Origin: an uncultured Bacteroidales bacterium | GTDB taxonomy: Bacteria > Bacteroidota > Bacteroidia > Bacteroidales > P3 | Reading direction: 5' to 3' | NCBI GenBank assembly: GCA_900319865.1 | Contig: ONQD01000015.1 | Span: 1-56,439, forward strand | Length of the DNA: 56,439 nucleotides | Part shown: one piece after another, positions 16,221 to 30,165 of the stretch | Layout: the number at the start of each line of letters is the position of its first letter | How positions within the stretch are numbered: position 1 is the first letter of the stretch | The notes under the pieces: model-generated | What the model was told of the DNA's origin: nothing | What the model saw: the letters and a program-made list of their open reading frames with translations, nothing else | The model's database searches: none | Program-made: the position numbers and the translations under genes

Positions 16221-17762
16221 ATGATGACAACGGTACACATTATAGGCATCTTGCTGACGGTTGGACTGCTTTTGACCGTCAGCGTTTTTTCCGGTCGCAA
16301 GGTGAAAGACGCCAAGAGTTTCACTACGGGAGGTCGCTCGGGCTCGTGGATGGTGTGTGGCGCCATTCTCGGTACCCTGGTGGGTGGACAATCCACCATA
16401 GGCACCGCTCAGTTGGCTTTCAGTTTCGGCATCTCTGCTTGGTGGTTCACCATTGGGGCCGCACTGGGAGCATTGGTGTTGGCACTTGTATATGCCCGCC
16501 CACTTCGCAACAGCGGCTGCACCACATTGCTCGAAATTGTGTCCCGCCAGTATGGCCGGCGTGCCGAAACAGTGGGTTCCATACTATTCCTTATCGGCAT
16601 ATTTATCAGCATTATGTCGCAGGTGCTTTCCTCCTCGGCAATGGTCACCAGTCTTTTCCGTATCCCCCTCACGTGGTCTGCCGTTATCAGTGCGGTGCTC
16701 ATCATGTTTTTTGTACTTTTTGGCGGTATCCGCAGTGCCGGTGCCGGTGGTATCATCAAGTTGCTGTTGCTCTATGTCACCTCGCTTGCCGCCGGAGCTA
16801 TGGTGTTGCACCTGGGGCACGGATTCCGAGGCATTATGTCCAGCATCGAGGCCATTTATGCAGACCCCGTGGTGGCCGACCTTAACGGCATCACCGACGC
16901 CGAAAGCATACACCGCCGCTATGGCAACATCGTGGCCCGCGGACCGCTAAAAGATATTGGCGGCTGCCTTTCGCTCATGCTTGGCGTAATCACCACCCAG
17001 ACCTATGCCCAAGGGATATGGTCGGCCGCCACTACCCGCAAGGCCCGTCGGGGCGGAGTGTATTGTGCCTGCCTTATCCCCATTATCGGCGCTGCCTGTG
17101 TGATGGTGGGTATGTACATGCGGGGTCATTATGTCACTGCATCCGAATTGGCCGCCTTGCAGGCTGCCGGCGGCTCATTGCCTGAGGGTATAGGAGTTTT
17201 AGACAGTTCGCTGCAGGCGTTTCCCGATTTTGTGCTGAACCACTTGCCGGCATGGATAGGGGGCATTGCCTTGGGTGCCATGCTTGTCAATATTATGGGT
17301 TGTGCCAGTGGCCTTACCCTTGGTGCGGCCACTATCCTGGTGCGCGATGTGTATTCCAATCTGCGAGCTTTGCGCCACCGCCGCCGTGCTGCCAAGTTGG
17401 GCTTGGATGCCATAGGGGCGCTGGTTCCGCAGTCGGTGCGCCACCCGTTAATGCAAACACGCCTTTCCATTGTGGGGTTGCTTGGTTTGGCAGTGGTGGT
17501 GTCGTTGTCGTTCAAAGGCACTTTCATCAACGACCTTGGTTTCCTCTCGCTAGGCTTGCGTGCCGTGGCGCTGCTTTTCCCGCTTAGTTTTGCCCTTTTC
17601 CTGCCGGGCCGTATCAATCCCCGCCGTGTGGTTCCCGCCATGATAACGGGTACTGCAGTCATGCTTTTGGCGAAGTTCCTTTCCCTTCCTGGCGACCCAA
17701 TTTATTACGGTCTCGGCCTTTCGGCTCTCATCCTTCTTGTTGGCTACCAGCATTGCAAGTAG
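16221..17762 (+). CDS. Sodium:solute symporter (SSS) family protein
   Basis: 513 residues, with hydrophobic segments through the whole length, as in the LeuT-fold SSS family. Early motifs are SFTTGGRSGSWMV and GTLVGGQSTIGTAQLAF, typical of TM1-TM2 with the Na+ site; later MLGVITTQTYAQGIWSA and GCASGLTLGAATILVRD match the family's sixth and eighth helices. Predicted inner-membrane importer using Na+. Substrate is not visible; the preceding DUF4838 gene suggests a sugar or sugar acid. The symporter has its own promoter 57 nt after that gene's stop. Two adjacent ATGs (16221, 16224) can start it. Confidence 0.9.
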   Translation: MMTTVHIIGILLTVGLLLTVSVFSGRKVKDAKSFTTGGRSGSWMVCGAILGTLVGGQSTIGTAQLAFSFGISAWWFTIGAALGALVLALVYARPLRNSGCTTLLEIVSRQYGRRAETVGSILFLIGIFISIMSQVLSSSAMVTSLFRIPLTWSAVISAVLIMFFVLFGGIRSAGAGGIIKLLLLYVTSLAAGAMVLHLGHGFRGIMSSIEAIYADPVVADLNGITDAESIHRRYGNIVARGPLKDIGGCLSLMLGVITTQTYAQGIWSAATTRKARRGGVYCACLIPIIGAACVMVGMYMRGHYVTASELAALQAAGGSLPEGIGVLDSSLQAFPDFVLNHLPAWIGGIALGAMLVNIMGCASGLTLGAATILVRDVYSNLRALRHRRRAAKLGLDAIGALVPQSVRHPLMQTRLSIVGLLGLAVVVSLSFKGTFINDLGFLSLGLRAVALLFPLSFALFLPGRINPRRVVPAMITGTAVMLLAKFLSLPGDPIYYGLGLSALILLVGYQHCK

Positions 17763-17944
17763 TGACCCTTTGGGGTGAGAAATAGAAACTCCTGCAGTAA
17801 GGGTGGACCCTTCAGCCCAAATCGGTAGCAGCACGGCGAAGTCGGAACTGTGGTGAGCGATGTGGAGGCAGGGGAAAGTGCAAAAGTTGGAAGGAAAAAA
17901 GTGAGAAAGAGGTTGTTTTTTCTTGCTATTTAAAAAAAAATGTG

Positions 17945-17952
17945 TATCTTTG
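17945..17952 (+). promoter_or_regulatory. -7 box (TATCTTTG) for rimP-nusA-infB
   Basis: Exact TAnnTTTG match 43 nt upstream of the rimP ATG; no other match lies between rimP and infB. Confidence 0.75.
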
Positions 17953-17995
17953 CAGCGACAAAATGTGGGGACGAGAGTTCCCTTTTTTATTGCTT

Positions 17996-18436
17996 ATGAT
18001 AGATAAATTCAAGGTGTTAGACATCGTAAAGGATGTGCTGGAGGGAAGTGACAAGTACCTCATAAACATGAAAATCACCCCCGATAACCGCATTTTTGTG
18101 GATATTGACGGTGATAATGGCATCAATATTGATGATTGCATAGAGGTGAGCCGTGCGATAGAGTCGCAGTTGGACCGAGACGAGGAGGATTTCGAGTTGA
18201 ATGTGAGTTCGGCAGGTGCTGATTCGCCGTTGAAGATGCCCCGCCAGTACCGGCGTCATGTGGGTAGGGAACTGAATGTGACTCCCTTTGACGGAGAGCA
18301 GGTGGAGGGGACATTGATGGAAGCCGACGACCAGCATTTTGTCATCAAAATAAAAGGGAAGAAGAAAGAGAGTGCGCGTGAGGTGTCGTTTGCATACGAG
18401 GATGTGAAGACGGCCAAGGTGGTGGTGAAGATCTGA
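17996..18436 (+). CDS. rimP: Ribosome maturation factor RimP
   Basis: 146 residues, two-domain RimP needed for 30S subunit maturation. Motifs: RIFVDIDGDNGINIDDCIEVS in the N-terminal alpha/beta domain, then LNVSSAGADSPLKMPRQY, the most conserved part of the family (usually VSSPGxDRPL), and an SH3-like C-terminal domain ending VVVKI. An upstream in-frame extension would overlap the promoter, so the ATG at 17996 is used. First gene of the classic rimP-nusA-infB operon. Confidence 0.95.
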   Translation: MIDKFKVLDIVKDVLEGSDKYLINMKITPDNRIFVDIDGDNGINIDDCIEVSRAIESQLDRDEEDFELNVSSAGADSPLKMPRQYRRHVGRELNVTPFDGEQVEGTLMEADDQHFVIKIKGKKKESAREVSFAYEDVKTAKVVVKI

Positions 18437-18500
18437 CCCTTGAGGGTGACGTGAACATGGAGGAAAGTCAAGAATAGTAACATTATCAACATATAGTTAA

Positions 18501-19763
18501 ATGAAGAGTCAAACTAAGACGCTAGACCTGATTGATTCCTTTTCGGAATTCAAAGAATTTAAGAACATTGACCGCGAGACGTTGATGCACATTCTGGAAG
18601 AGGTGTTCCATGCCGCTTTGGCCAAACGCTACGGCACGGAGGATAACTTCGATATTATTGTGAATATCGACAAAGGAGACTTGGAGATATTCCGCAACCG
18701 CACTATTGTTGAGGACGGAAAGGTACAGGACGAGAATACGGAAATAGCGTATAGCGATGCCATCAAGATAGAGTCGGATTTTGAGGTGGGAGAGGAGCTT
18801 TCCGAGCCAATCTATATGTCGGATTTCGGACGTAGAGAGATTCTTGCTATCCGGCAGAACCTGGTGAGCAAGATTCAGGATTATGAGAAGTCGCTGATAT
18901 TCCAGAAGTATAAGGAGAAAGTGGGTGAGGTGATTGTGGGTGAGGTGTACCAGCCGTGGAACAAGGAGATTCTGATTCTTGACGAAGAGAAGATAGAATT
19001 GGTGCTGCCGAAGGCAGAGCAGATACCGAGCGACCGGTTCCGCAAGGGCGACACGGTGAGAGCCGTGGTGCTGAAGGTGGAGATGAGAAACAACAATCCT
19101 GTGATTGTGCTTTCGCGTACATCGCCCATCTTCCTGGAGCGTCTGCTTGAGGCCGAGGTGCCCGAGATATACGACGGTTTGATAACGATACGTAACATTG
19201 TGCGTATACCCGGTGAGAGGGCTAAGATTGCTGTGGAGTCGTATGACGACCGCATCGACCCGGTGGGTTCGTGCGTGGGTATCAAGGGTGCGCGTATCCA
19301 TGGTATTGTGAGAGAGCTTCGCAACGAGAATATCGATGTGTTGAATTATACTCCCCGTTTGGATATTATGATTCAGCGTGCATTGGCACCGGCCAAGATA
19401 TCGTCGCTGAAGATTGACGAGGAGACTAAGAAGGTGGATGTGTATATGGATCCCGACCAGGTGTCGTTGGCAATCGGTAAGGGCGGTTGCAATATCAAGC
19501 TTGCCAGTAAACTGGTGGGATATGATATTGACGTGTACCGTACCGGCGACGAGGACACCGACGATGTGGATTTGAGAGATTTCTCGGACGAGATTGACCA
19601 GTGGGTAATCGATGTGCTGATTAACATTGGTTGTGACACTGCCAAGAGTGTATTGGCATTGAGCAAGGAGGATTTGCTTGCGCGCACCGATTTGGAAGAG
19701 GAGACTGTGGACTATGTAATCAATGTGCTGCGCTCGGAGTTCGAAGAAGAGGAGAAGGAATAG
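18501..19763 (+). CDS. nusA: Transcription termination/antitermination protein NusA
   Basis: 420 residues. N-terminal RNA polymerase-binding domain (residues about 5-130), S1 domain (about 135-205, GEVIVGEVYQPWNKEI), then KH domains (residues about 235-345) with CVGIKGARIHGIVREL and the GxxG-type loop AIGKGGCNIKLA, and a C-terminal helix-hairpin-helix-like end (INIGCDTAKSVLALS). NusA modulates pausing, termination and antitermination. It lacks the long acidic C-terminal repeats of the proteobacterial protein, as in other Bacteroidota. Second gene of the operon, 64 nt after rimP. Confidence 0.96.
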   Translation: MKSQTKTLDLIDSFSEFKEFKNIDRETLMHILEEVFHAALAKRYGTEDNFDIIVNIDKGDLEIFRNRTIVEDGKVQDENTEIAYSDAIKIESDFEVGEELSEPIYMSDFGRREILAIRQNLVSKIQDYEKSLIFQKYKEKVGEVIVGEVYQPWNKEILILDEEKIELVLPKAEQIPSDRFRKGDTVRAVVLKVEMRNNNPVIVLSRTSPIFLERLLEAEVPEIYDGLITIRNIVRIPGERAKIAVESYDDRIDPVGSCVGIKGARIHGIVRELRNENIDVLNYTPRLDIMIQRALAPAKISSLKIDEETKKVDVYMDPDQVSLAIGKGGCNIKLASKLVGYDIDVYRTGDEDTDDVDLRDFSDEIDQWVIDVLINIGCDTAKSVLALSKEDLLARTDLEEETVDYVINVLRSEFEEEEKE

Positions 19764-19864
19764 CATCCGTAGCCCGGATGTCGGCCACCAGAGGGCCGCT
19801 AAGAGGCCACATTGTTAGGTGGCAAAAAAGAAACAGAGTTTTAACTAAATAAAAGGAGTGAAAT

Positions 19865-22800
19865 ATGGCAGAAGAACACAAAGGAATTAGACTAAAGAAG
19901 GCGGCGACAGAGTTGAATGTGGGAATCTCGACATTGGTGGAGTTCTTGGCAAGGAAGGGCCACGTGGTTGAGACTAACCCGAACACGCGCCTTACTGCTG
20001 ACCAGTACGAGCTGGTGGCAGCCGCGTTCCAGGCCGAGAGAGCCGTGAAGGAACAGGCTGACCGTATCGAGATTACGCCCAGCGGTAACAATGTGACCAT
20101 TGAGGTCGGTATGGATGATAAGAATGATGAGAACGAAGAGGTTATCATAAAGAACTATACCTCTTCATCTGTCGACACCAAGGGTGGCAAACAGTCCGTT
20201 GATACTGCCAACACTCCCGACGAGCCTGATGTACCTGAGGAGAACAGACAGAACGATGAGCAGGAGACTGCACAGGAGCCTGAGCACACAGAACCAGAAC
20301 AGCCCGAGCCCGCTGAACCCGAAGAGGAAGTGGAATCGCCCCAGCCCGAATTGGCACCCGAACCTGAGGCAGAACCTACAGAGCCGGAACCCGTTGAGGA
20401 AACAGGTGAGGAACCTCAGGAGAAGGAGAGCGAACCAGAGGCTGAACCAATCGTTGTGCCCACCAAAATGGGTGATATCCGAATCGTGACGAAGATTGAT
20501 TTGGATTCTATCAATACCAAGACCCGCCCCGATAAAAAGAAGAAGGGCAAGGGTGCGGGTAAGAGCCAGCCTTCTGCTGAGAGCAAGCCGGCATCCACTC
20601 CGCAGCAGTCCGTGAAGGCTGCACCCGTAGAGGAGTCTCAAGAGGATATTCCGGAGGTTACTACTCTAGAGCCCGTGAAGAATGAACCTACAAAGCAGGA
20701 ACCCGAATTTATTGAGACAAAGTATACAAAACTGGAAGGTCCCAAGCTGGTTGGCACCGTGGATTTAAGCCAGTTTGAGAAAGCAAAGCCCTCATCGGCC
20801 GAGAAGAAGAAACGGAAACGTATCAAGAATAAAGGCGTAAAAGTGAGCGACACCACCGGTCAGACCGATGTTGCCAGCACTGCATTGTCCAATAACAAGA
20901 ACAACAAAAAGGCCAAGCCCGCTCCGGCTACTGACACTAAGAGCGAGAAGGCCGAGCGTCAGGAAAAGAAAAAGAAGAAAGAGAAGAAAGCGGCCAAGGT
21001 TGAGATTGACGACCAGGAGATTGAAAAGCAGATTCGTGACACTTTGGCCCGTCTCAGCCCTCTAGGCAAATCAAAGACTTCTAAACACAATCGCGAGAAA
21101 CGCCAGAAGGTGCATCAACGCATCGAGGAGGAGCAGCTGAACGAGATGGAGAGCCAGAAGATATTGCAGGTGACAGAGTTTGTCACCGCAAACGAGTTGG
21201 CTACCATGATGAATGTTCCGGTTACCCAAATTATCAGCACATGCATGCAGGTGGGTATTTTTGTGAGTATCAATCAGCGCCTCGATGCTGAAACCATCAA
21301 ATTGATTGCCGATGAGTTTGGTTTCGAGATTAATTTTGCCAGTGCCGATGTACTTGATGAGTTGAACAAGATAGAAGAGGAAGACCGTCCCGAGGATTTG
21401 GTTCCCCGCAACCCCATTATTACCGTCATGGGTCATGTGGACCACGGTAAAACCTCGTTGCTTGACTATATCCGCAAAACTAATGTTATTGCCGGTGAGG
21501 CGGGTGGTATTACCCAGCACATCGGTGCTTATGAGGTGACCACTGCCGAGGGCAGGAAGATTACCTTCCTCGACACCCCCGGCCACGAGGCATTCACGGC
21601 TATGCGTGCCCGCGGTGCCAAAGTGACCGACATCGCCATTATTGTTATTGCTGCCGATGACAAGATTATGCCCCAAACAGTTGAGGCTATCAACCATGCC
21701 CAGGCAGCGGGTGTGCCTATCGTATTTGCCATTAACAAGATTGATAAGCCAGGTGCCGACCCCGACCGCATCAAGACGGAATTGGCTAACATGAACCTCC
21801 TGGTGGAAGAGTGGGGTGGTAAATACCAAAGCCAAGATATTTCCGCCAAGAAGGGTATCAATGTGGAGGAATTGCTCGAAAAGGTTATCCTGCAGGCGGA
21901 TATCATGGAGCTAAAAGGCAATCCGAAGAAACGTGCCAAGGGAACCGTGTTGGAGAGTTCTCTCGACAAGGGGCGCGGCTATGTGGCAAAGCTGCTTGTA
22001 GAGAATGGCACTATCCGTAAGGGTGATCCCATTGTAGCAGGTGCAGTGAGCGGCCGAGTGAGAGCCATGTACAATGAGCGTAACCAAGAGGTTATGTCGG
22101 CAGGTCCTTCGCAGCCAGTGCTGCTGTTGGGTTTGACTGGTGCATGCCAGGCAGGTGACACTTTCAACGTTACAGAGAACGAGAAGGAGGCAAAGGATAT
22201 TGCTGCAAAACGTACACAGTTGCAGCGCGAACAGGGATTGCGCACCCAGACCCACCTTACGCTCGACGAGATTGGTCGCCGCATTGCATTGGGCAATTTC
22301 AAAGAACTCAATATCATTGTTAAAGGTGATGTGGACGGTTCCGTTGAGGCATTGTCCGACTCGCTGCTCAAATTGTCCACCGACGAGGTGCAGGTGAATG
22401 TGATTCACAAGGCTGTGGGTCAGATTACAGAGACCGATGTTATGTTGGCAGAATCTTCCGATGCTATTATTATAGGTTTCCAGGTCCGTCCTTCGGTTGG
22501 TGCACGCAAGATGGCCGAAACCGACCATATCGATATCCGCCTGTATAGTATTATTTATGATGCTATCAACGAATTGAAGGATGCTATCGAAGGTATGCTT
22601 TCTCCCGAGACTCAGGAAAAGATTGTTGCCAATCTCGAGATTCGGGAAACTTTCAAGATCAGCAAGGTGGGTACTATTGCTGGATGTATGTGCCTCGATG
22701 GCAAGATTGGACGCAACCATAATGTCCGTATCATCCGCGACGGTATTGTTGTCTATACCGGTAAACTTGCATCACTGAAACGATTCAAGGATGATGTGAA

Positions 22801-22912
22801 GGAGGTTGTTAGTGGTCAGGATTGCGGCTTGAATATCGAAGGATTCAACGATATCAAGGTAGGCGATATTGTCGAGGCATACGAGATTATCGAGATAAAG
22901 CGCAAACTTTAA
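19865..22912 (+). CDS. infB: Translation initiation factor IF-2
   Basis: 1015 residues. N-terminal IF2_N module at the start ([21 protein letters not shown]), a long Pro/Glu-rich linker (about residues 90-200, many PEPE-type repeats) and a Lys-rich stretch to about 400. The GTPase domain follows: G1 GHVDHGKTS near residue 522, G3 DTPGHEAF, G4 NKIDKPGA, then domains II-IV ([35 protein letters not shown]). It brings fMet-tRNA to the 30S subunit. A ribosome-binding-like AAAAGGAG stands 6 nt before the ATG, stronger than usual in this genome. Last gene of the operon. Confidence 0.97.
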   Translation: MAEEHKGIRLKKAATELNVGISTLVEFLARKGHVVETNPNTRLTADQYELVAAAFQAERAVKEQADRIEITPSGNNVTIEVGMDDKNDENEEVIIKNYTSSSVDTKGGKQSVDTANTPDEPDVPEENRQNDEQETAQEPEHTEPEQPEPAEPEEEVESPQPELAPEPEAEPTEPEPVEETGEEPQEKESEPEAEPIVVPTKMGDIRIVTKIDLDSINTKTRPDKKKKGKGAGKSQPSAESKPASTPQQSVKAAPVEESQEDIPEVTTLEPVKNEPTKQEPEFIETKYTKLEGPKLVGTVDLSQFEKAKPSSAEKKKRKRIKNKGVKVSDTTGQTDVASTALSNNKNNKKAKPAPATDTKSEKAERQEKKKKKEKKAAKVEIDDQEIEKQIRDTLARLSPLGKSKTSKHNREKRQKVHQRIEEEQLNEMESQKILQVTEFVTANELATMMNVPVTQIISTCMQVGIFVSINQRLDAETIKLIADEFGFEINFASADVLDELNKIEEEDRPEDLVPRNPIITVMGHVDHGKTSLLDYIRKTNVIAGEAGGITQHIGAYEVTTAEGRKITFLDTPGHEAFTAMRARGAKVTDIAIIVIAADDKIMPQTVEAINHAQAAGVPIVFAINKIDKPGADPDRIKTELANMNLLVEEWGGKYQSQDISAKKGINVEELLEKVILQADIMELKGNPKKRAKGTVLESSLDKGRGYVAKLLVENGTIRKGDPIVAGAVSGRVRAMYNERNQEVMSAGPSQPVLLLGLTGACQAGDTFNVTENEKEAKDIAAKRTQLQREQGLRTQTHLTLDEIGRRIALGNFKELNIIVKGDVDGSVEALSDSLLKLSTDEVQVNVIHKAVGQITETDVMLAESSDAIIIGFQVRPSVGARKMAETDHIDIRLYSIIYDAINELKDAIEGMLSPETQEKIVANLEIRETFKISKVGTIAGCMCLDGKIGRNHNVRIIRDGIVVYTGKLASLKRFKDDVKEVVSGQDCGLNIEGFNDIKVGDIVEAYEIIEIKRKL

Positions 22913-22955
22913 TATACCCTTTTGGACTCACACATCTGTGATCCTCAAGGTTGTT

Positions 22956-23027
22956 GCTCTGATAGTTCAATGGATAGAATAACTCTCTCCTAAAGAGTAG
23001 ATCCGGGTTCGATTCCCGGTCGGAGTA
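22956..23027 (+). tRNA. tRNA-Arg (anticodon CCT)
   Basis: 72 nt folding as a full cloverleaf: acceptor GCTCTGA/TCGGAGT, D-arm GTTC/GAAT, anticodon stem ACTCT/AGAGT with loop CTCCTAA (anticodon CCT, decoding AGG), T-arm CCGGG-TTCGATT-CCCGG and discriminator A. The first acceptor pair is G1-T72, a wobble. CCA is not encoded. It lies 43 nt downstream of infB on the same strand. Confidence 0.9.
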
Positions 23028-23179
23028 CAAGTTTCATGATTCCATCCTTCCGGCGCAATTGCTGGGGGGATTTTTTTATTTCCATCAGCTGCGTTATGTT
23101 TACGGTTATTCCCTGTCTCCCGTGGGGAGCTTTACTCGTGTAGGCATAATTAAACTATCCGTTTGCTTGAAATGAAAAA

Positions 23180-23207
23180 AGCGGAACCCCTTTCGTGGAG
23201 TTCCGCT
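23180..23207 (-). terminator. Terminator of the GH2/CNNM/PNGase operon
   Basis: On the minus strand AGCGGAAC...GTTCCGCT is followed by a run of T (plus-strand A6 at 23175-23180), 29 nt after the PNGase F-like gene's stop. Confidence 0.88.
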
Positions 23208-23235
23208 ATACTTAAGCGTCTTTTGTAGCACTATG

Positions 23236-25092
23236 TCAGTCTTCAACAATTACTCCGCTCACACACCAGTGGCTGAAGCTGCCAGCCTGTGGCTCACCTT
23301 GGGGAATGGCCACGGTGAGGGTGTGGCTGCCGGTGGGATTGAGCCTTTGGCGACGGAAGTAGTCGATGAGGTCGAAGTATACAGGTTGGGTGGCGGTGCC
23401 AGGACACCAGCCGCTGCGAGAGAAGTCGCTGCTGGACATGCCGTTCCAGAAATTTCCACTCACGGGGTTCCACTCGCGGTAGCGTCCGCAGTCGCTGCGC
23501 CATGGGGTGAAAGTGAATGCGGGTTTGCCATCGATAAGTAAGATGTGGGTCTTGGGGTTGAACTCGTCACCGCCGTCCCAGCCTCCGTGGCCTGTGGCGA
23601 TGTAGCGCAGTCGGATACGGCGTGTGGTGTCAGTAATACTGAAACGGACTTTTAGGCTGTCGGTAGCAAACAGTTTACCATAGTTCTGTCCGGCCATCTC
23701 CAGCACATTGCAGGTGTTGAATAGGGGGCTGATTCGTGTGCGGTGGGCGCTGTCGATTTCGGCAGTCGGGGCACCTGGGTAGGACTTGATGTCGAGGGTA
23801 ACGGTGTGTCCGCCCTTGTCATAGTTTCCAATCCATACGCCAATCCACACTTCGCCCTGCAGCAGTTGGGCCAGGTCGGTCACTTCTTGTTTGTAGTATG
23901 TCTCATCCTCCCAGTCGAGGCCGTCAATTTTTACCCGGTCGTTGAACTTCCCCACACCGAATGGAGTAAAGAAGCGCATCAGCTCCACAGGGGGCTCGTA
24001 GACCGAGGATGAGATAAGGTATTGGTGCATCTTGCTAATGCCAGGGAGAATGCCCTGGTAGTGCTCACCGTCGCGACCCACAAAAAGGGGAAGGCTGTCA
24101 GGGTGGTTATTGATGCCGTCAAAGAAGTTGGGCTTTAGATTAATGTGTGCTCCTGGGATGACAAATACCGACCCCGTGCGGTCGTAGGCATCGCCATTGC
24201 TGCGTTGGTGCAGTTCGATGAAAGTCTGGTAGTGGCTGGGCAGCTCCGGCAATTTGACTCGCTTGAGCGCAAGGGTGCCTCCGGCGTAATGTAATACACT
24301 GTCGAATGGTGTATTCTCGCGGTAGTTGCCGTCAATATGGTCGTTCTTGCCGCACCAGCAGAGTTGCACACTGTCGAACACGCGGGTAGTGATGACCATC
24401 TTCTGACGCTTTATATTGGATAGTTCACGGCCGGAAACCAAAGGAACACGCATATCCAAATAGAATTTGCTGCTATGAACCTTCTCTGTGCGTACCAGTT
24501 GCATGTGGCACTGGCCGTTGCGCCAAAAGCTGACCAGCAGACCGGGGAATCGTCCATAGTAGGGTACAGGCGAAAGACTGCGGGCTTCTTTGCTCCGTGT
24601 TTTAGCCCCCCCGTGCCAAATGGTTTTGAAGGGCTGCACGTAAAATTCCAGTTTGTTGCTGTTGATGGAGCAGGTGTAGCGGGTGAGGTCGCCCACTTGG
24701 TCGGTATCGAACTGGATGTCCTTGCGGCTGTAGGGTGCCACGGTGCGGTAATGTTCCCTTTTGTCGCCATCGAATATAGTGGTGAGGTAGGAGATAGAGT
24801 CGGAGGCTTCGTCGACGAAAATATCCTCTACCGAGTAGCCCTGTATGTACGGGCCTTTGCTCCAACCGCCAGGGCGGTATTCGTCGGGCAGACGCTCACC
24901 AGACATAACAAGGTATTGCCAACTGCCGTGTATTTCAATCTGTGTGTATTGTGTGTCAATCTTCTCGCCGTAATCGTAGGTTGCGTATACAAAATGGTTT
25001 GCGTTTTTTGCCACCTTTACCGGTTGGGTCTGGGCCGAAAGGCTTGCCATTGCCGTCACGAGGAGCAACCAGGCGGTAAGTCTCTTTTTCAT
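23236..25092 (-). CDS. Peptide-N-glycosidase F-related amidase
   Basis: 618 residues, signal peptide of about 20 residues (cleavage near SLSAQ). The C-terminal ~350 residues carry the two eight-stranded PNGase F domains: TPFGVGKFND region, RLRYIATGHGGWDGGDEF, then LLIDGKPAF, PWRSDCGRYREWNP and SRSGWCPGTATQPVYFDL, matching the known Flavobacteriia enzyme's TGHGG and PWRxDC signatures. The N-terminal ~230 residues are an extra domain such as larger PNGase F-type II proteins have. The enzyme would cleave the Asn-GlcNAc amide bond of N-glycoproteins. Third gene of the minus-strand operon after the CNNM gene (13 nt) and GH2. Catalytic Asp/Glu assignment needs an alignment. Confidence 0.88.
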   Translation of the reverse strand: MKKRLTAWLLLVTAMASLSAQTQPVKVAKNANHFVYATYDYGEKIDTQYTQIEIHGSWQYLVMSGERLPDEYRPGGWSKGPYIQGYSVEDIFVDEASDSISYLTTIFDGDKREHYRTVAPYSRKDIQFDTDQVGDLTRYTCSINSNKLEFYVQPFKTIWHGGAKTRSKEARSLSPVPYYGRFPGLLVSFWRNGQCHMQLVRTEKVHSSKFYLDMRVPLVSGRELSNIKRQKMVITTRVFDSVQLCWCGKNDHIDGNYRENTPFDSVLHYAGGTLALKRVKLPELPSHYQTFIELHQRSNGDAYDRTGSVFVIPGAHINLKPNFFDGINNHPDSLPLFVGRDGEHYQGILPGISKMHQYLISSSVYEPPVELMRFFTPFGVGKFNDRVKIDGLDWEDETYYKQEVTDLAQLLQGEVWIGVWIGNYDKGGHTVTLDIKSYPGAPTAEIDSAHRTRISPLFNTCNVLEMAGQNYGKLFATDSLKVRFSITDTTRRIRLRYIATGHGGWDGGDEFNPKTHILLIDGKPAFTFTPWRSDCGRYREWNPVSGNFWNGMSSSDFSRSGWCPGTATQPVYFDLIDYFRRQRLNPTGSHTLTVAIPQGEPQAGSFSHWCVSGVIVED

Positions 25093-25105
25093 GGTTTGTC
25101 TGTGT

Positions 25106-26191
25106 TTAGTCGGTTGGGGTATTTTCGTTCTCCTGCTCGTCCGGGAGGTCTATAACCTTAAAGCGCGACTGTCGCTGGTGCCAGCGGTCGAGGGCCAGCT
25201 GCCGCAGGTCGGCCACATCGTCGCGTTCATCCATAATCTCCAGTCCCACAATGGTCTCTATTATGTCCTCGAGGGTGATAATGCCTTGGAAGCTGCCGTA
25301 CTCATCAATGACGCAGGCAATATGGCGCTTGTTGCGGAGCATGGAGTCCCATATTTCGGACACGGGCATCTCCTCCTTATACATCACAATGTCCCTCTTT
25401 ATTTCCCCAAGGGTCATATTGAACTTGTCCTCGGTGAGGAGCTCCAGTGCCTCACTTCGCAGCACGTATCCTGTGATATACTCGTCGCTGTCGCTGTATA
25501 CGGGTATACGCGAGAAATGGCTGTACGTCTTGTCGCGATAGAACTCCTTGAGGGTCATCTGTTCCGGTGCTATGGCGGCAACGGTGGTGGGGGTCATCAC
25601 ATCCTCAGCCTTCACATCGTCCAGCTTGATAACGTTTTGGATAATCTTATTCTCGTCTTCGTCAATAACCTCTTCGTCTTCAGCCATATCGGCCATGGCG
25701 GCCACCTCTTCGCGGCTCACGGCTGCCTCCTCGTCATCATCGTCCCCTATGGTCTTTGATAGTTTCTCCACCAGCCATACAATCGGGAACAGCAGAATGA
25801 TTATCAGCCGCAGGGCACGAGTAGTGAACCCCATCAGTTTTTTCCAGTGACGTGTACCGATGGTTTTGGGGATTATCTCCGAGAATACCAGTATCAAGAT
25901 TGTGGTGATGGCGGACACCAGTCCGAACCACCGGCTTCCGAACACTTCGGTGGCCTGTGCACCCACTCCGGCAGCACCTATGGTGTTGGCAATGGTGTTC
26001 AGCGACAGTATGGCCGCTATGGGGCGTGCATTGTCGGTCTTGTATCGCTTGAATCGGGTGGCGGGTTTATAGCCCTCGTCCTCTCGCATGTTGACATACG
26101 ACAGCGGCGTGGACATGAGCGTGGCTTCCAATATCGAACAGATGAACGATATGGACATCGCGCCCAAAAGGAATATCAGTAGGAGGGTCAT
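25106..26191 (-). CDS. CNNM / DUF21-CBS transmembrane protein (hemolysin-C-like family)
   Basis: 361 residues. N-terminal DUF21/CNNM membrane domain with about three to four helices (residues 1-150; SILEATLMSTPLSYV, LNTIANTIGAAGVGA, ILVFSEIIPKTIG). A strongly acidic linker (DDDDEEAAVS and EDEEVIDEDE) precedes a CBS pair (VMTPTTVAAIAPEQ; DEYGSFQGIITLEDIIE). The usual C-terminal CorC_HlyC domain is absent; the protein ends soon after CBS2. CNNM proteins act in Mg2+ or divalent cation movement. It sits between a glycosidase and PNGase F in the same operon, separated by 35 and 13 nt, which is unexpected for a cation protein. Confidence 0.9.
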   Translation of the reverse strand: MTLLLIFLLGAMSISFICSILEATLMSTPLSYVNMREDEGYKPATRFKRYKTDNARPIAAILSLNTIANTIGAAGVGAQATEVFGSRWFGLVSAITTILILVFSEIIPKTIGTRHWKKLMGFTTRALRLIIILLFPIVWLVEKLSKTIGDDDDEEAAVSREEVAAMADMAEDEEVIDEDENKIIQNVIKLDDVKAEDVMTPTTVAAIAPEQMTLKEFYRDKTYSHFSRIPVYSDSDEYITGYVLRSEALELLTEDKFNMTLGEIKRDIVMYKEEMPVSEIWDSMLRNKRHIACVIDEYGSFQGIITLEDIIETIVGLEIMDERDDVADLRQLALDRWHQRQSRFKVIDLPDEQENENTPTD

Positions 26192-26226
26192 CTTTTCTTT
26201 TGATTATTGTTTTTTGTGTTATTAAT

Positions 26227-30165
<3,939 letters not shown>

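Noticed and set aside
17763-17995. Possible small gene or riboswitch between the symporter and rimP
   Set aside because: Only the rimP promoter is supported; no conserved riboswitch pattern or credible frame.
20140-20450. Low-complexity repeats as possible minisatellite
   Set aside because: They encode the Pro/Glu-rich linker typical of IF-2 and are in frame.
22913-22955. Intrinsic terminator between infB and tRNA-Arg
   Set aside because: No convincing stem with a T-run; the tRNA may be co-transcribed or use an unseen promoter.
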